DNA from: ZC4RG20 sp964518995 | GTDB taxonomy: Bacteria; Pseudomonadota; Gammaproteobacteria; Steroidobacterales; Rariloculaceae | Direction of reading: 5' to 3' | Length of the DNA stretch: 16,604 nt | Assembly: GCA_964518995.1 (NCBI GenBank) | Contig: CAZFJU010000084.1 | Coordinates: 1 to 16,604, forward strand | In this document: positions 14,877-16,604 of the stretch, piece by piece | Layout: each line of letters starts with the position of its first letter | Numbering within the stretch: position 1 is the first letter of the stretch | Translations under genes and position numbers: made by a program | The notes under the pieces: model-generated | Databases searched by the model: none | What the model was told of the DNA's origin: nothing | What the model saw: the letters and a program-made list of their open reading frames with translations, nothing else

Positions 14877-16604
14877 ATGCGCCAGTCCGCCACCCGAATC
14901 GACCTGAGACTCTTGCCGCTCACGGCGCTCGCGACGTTGTCGATCGCCGCCGTGGCGGCACACGGCCAAGTGCGGGATTTCGAGCCGGTCACCGACGAGA
15001 TCCTCGAGAACCCGCAGCCTGAGGACTGGCTGCTGTTCAGCCGCACCTACGATGCGCAGCGGTACAGCCCGCTCGAGCAGATCGACCGCGACAACGTCGC
15101 GTCGCTTTCGCTCGCGTGGACGCTGAATCTGCCGGATGGCGTGACCGAGACCGTGCCGCTCGTCTACAACGGCGTGATGTACGTCGTCACACCGGGCGCG
15201 GCGGTCGAGGCGCTCGATGCGGCCACCGGCGATCGGCTGTGGCGGTATCAGCGGCCGGTGGCGGGCAATGTCGGCTCGAGCGCGCGGACGAAAAACCTCG
15301 CCCTGTACCGGGACGTGATCATCTATACGGCACCGGACAGCCACGTCGTCGGGCTCGACGCCCGTACCGGCGCGCTGCGCTGGGAGACGCAGGCCGGCGG
15401 GCGCGGGCACACGTCCGGTCCGCTCGTCGTCAAAGGCCTCGCGATCTCGGGCGGCGCGTGCTTCGGCAACCGGGACAACTGCTTCCTGGCCGCGCATGAC
15501 GCGCTGACCGGCGAGGAGGTGTGGCGGTTTTACACGACGCCGGCACCGGGCGAGCCGGGCGACGAGAGCTGGGCGGGCGCGGACGTCGCATTCCGGCAAG
15601 CCTCGACGTGGGGGTTCCCCGGCAGCTACGACCCCGAGCTCGATCTTCTCTTCTGGGGCATCGCGAACCCGATGCCCGATCATCGCGCCGCGCGCCACGG
15701 CGGCGATCCGGACGGCACCTCGCGCTCGTCGCCGGCCGATCTCTACAGCAACTCGACCGTCGCGCTCGATCCGGCCACCGGCGAGCTCGTCTGGTACTAC
15801 CAGCATCTGCCCGGCGACGACTGGGATCTCGACGCGACCCACGAGCGCACGTTGATTCGGACCCCGATCGCACCGGACCCAGAGCACGTTAAATGGGCCA
15901 ACACGGATATCGAGCCCGGTGACGTGCGCGATGCGCTGGTCACGCTGACCGAAGGCGGCGGGCTGTTCGCGATCGATCGCCGCGACGGCGAGTTTCTGTG
16001 GGCGACTGCGTTCCCGACCGACGGGCCGGAGTTTGCGATCTCGAAGATCGACCCGGACGGTACCGTGCACCTGAATTGGGAGCTCGTCTTCAAGGAGCCG
16101 GGCGAGCGGAAAACCGTCTGCTACTGGAATACCCGCAGCTACTGGCCGACCGCGTACCATCCGGGCACGAACTCGTTGTATACGGCGTACATCGAAAACT
16201 GCCGCGAGATTACCGCGGCGAGCGACACGGCTCCGGCCAGCTGGCGCGTCGTGACCCGGCCGGGCTCCGATCCCCGTGAGTTGACCGGCATCGCGAAGAT
16301 TGACATGGCGACCGGCGCCGTCGAGCGCTTCAATGTCGGCCGTGCGCCGAGTAACGGCGCGGTGCTCGCAACGGCCGGCGGGCTGATCTTCAACGGCGAC
16401 ATGGATCGGCGCTTCCGCGCGTTCGATGCCGAGACCGGCGAGCAGCTGTGGGAGACGATCCTCGGCGGCAATGTCTCGGTAAGCACGATCACGTATGCCG
16501 TCGACGGCAAGCAGTACGTCGCGGTGATGACCGGCGACAACCTCAAGGTCCCGGAGCTGATGGGTGTGGTGCCGGAGGTCAGCGCGCCGCGCGGGCACAA
16601 CGCG
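14877..16604 (+). CDS. PQQ-dependent quinoprotein dehydrogenase (3' end cut by window)
   Basis: Exported eight-bladed PQQ alcohol dehydrogenase-type enzyme; 576 codons are visible without a stop. ATG 14877 starts a signal peptide (cleavage likely after G30, AHG-QVR); GTG at 14841 is an in-frame alternative, and neither has a good ribosome site. Propeller repeats carry the tryptophan-docking pattern (ALDAATGDRLWRY, LDARTGALRWE, ALDPATGELVWYY, FDAETGEQLWE). C195 and C202 (ACFGNRDNCF) match the GC-x-GYNR-type cysteine pair of this subfamily. The Asn of YSNSTVALD and W316-D317-L318-D319 supply the likely metal ligand and catalytic Asp. NTRSYWPTAYHPGTNSLYTA is a family signature near residues 420-440. 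Family members oxidise primary or secondary alcohols, polyvinyl alcohol or polyols and pass electrons to cytochrome c. No haem motif is seen in the visible part, so the upstream cytochromes are obvious partners. The last visible residues appear close to the natural C terminus. Confidence 0.9.
   Translation, partial: MRQSATRIDLRLLPLTALATLSIAAVAAHGQVRDFEPVTDEILENPQPEDWLLFSRTYDAQRYSPLEQIDRDNVASLSLAWTLNLPDGVTETVPLVYNGVMYVVTPGAAVEALDAATGDRLWRYQRPVAGNVGSSARTKNLALYRDVIIYTAPDSHVVGLDARTGALRWETQAGGRGHTSGPLVVKGLAISGGACFGNRDNCFLAAHDALTGEEVWRFYTTPAPGEPGDESWAGADVAFRQASTWGFPGSYDPELDLLFWGIANPMPDHRAARHGGDPDGTSRSSPADLYSNSTVALDPATGELVWYYQHLPGDDWDLDATHERTLIRTPIAPDPEHVKWANTDIEPGDVRDALVTLTEGGGLFAIDRRDGEFLWATAFPTDGPEFAISKIDPDGTVHLNWELVFKEPGERKTVCYWNTRSYWPTAYHPGTNSLYTAYIENCREITAASDTAPASWRVVTRPGSDPRELTGIAKIDMATGAVERFNVGRAPSNGAVLATAGGLIFNGDMDRRFRAFDAETGEQLWETILGGNVSVSTITYAVDGKQYVAVMTGDNLKVPELMGVVPEVSAPRGHNA

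Noticed and set aside
14628..16598. 656-codon minus-strand frame opposite the VOC and quinoprotein genes
   Set aside because: The plus strand encodes unmistakable propeller repeats and VOC motifs; the antisense product shows only repetitive Arg/Ala/Asp-rich sequence mirroring them.

Overview
The window is GC-rich, densely coded proteobacterial chromosome. The adjacency xerD-dsbC is typical of Gammaproteobacteria (E. coli has xerD-dsbC-recJ). A large TonB-dependent receptor and several periplasmic redox enzymes indicate a Gram-negative aerobe. A Steroidobacteraceae- or Woeseiaceae-like gammaproteobacterium would fit, but that placement is inference. No tRNA, rRNA, CRISPR array, insertion sequence or transposase is visible.

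Left part (1-6200), mostly housekeeping. A PlsC-type acyltransferase (minus strand) diverges from xerD across a 306-base gap that holds a CRP-like palindrome and a strong hairpin in the xerD leader. dsbC (periplasmic disulfide isomerase) and a TerC-family membrane protein follow. The TerC gene ends inside a 28-bp tandem duplication and converges on a membrane-anchored thioredoxin-like gene. That gene lies downstream of a MarR regulator on the minus strand. The MarR gene diverges from an XRE/MmyB-type regulator, with an AT-rich promoter region between them. The XRE gene ends in a clear intrinsic terminator.

Right part (6383-16604), six co-directional genes that all encode exported proteins. 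In order they are: a 1072-aa TonB-dependent receptor; a glucose/sorbosone dehydrogenase-like propeller fused to cytochrome c; a metallo-beta-lactamase-fold hydrolase with a large N-terminal domain; a cytochrome c fused to a shrunken PQQ propeller; a secreted two-domain VOC protein; and a full-length PQQ quinoprotein dehydrogenase cut by the window end. This reads as an outer-membrane uptake plus periplasmic oxidation module: the receptor imports a compound, two quinoproteins oxidise alcohol or aldehyde groups, two c-type cytochromes take the electrons, and the MBL and VOC proteins act on intermediates. The substrate cannot be read from the sequence.

The most unusual element is the cytochrome-quinoprotein gene at 12858-13979. 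It keeps the first blades and the last blade of its neighbour's propeller but lacks the roughly 330 residues between, including the whole active site. A terminator-like hairpin just before the last gene suggests uneven expression within the cluster.
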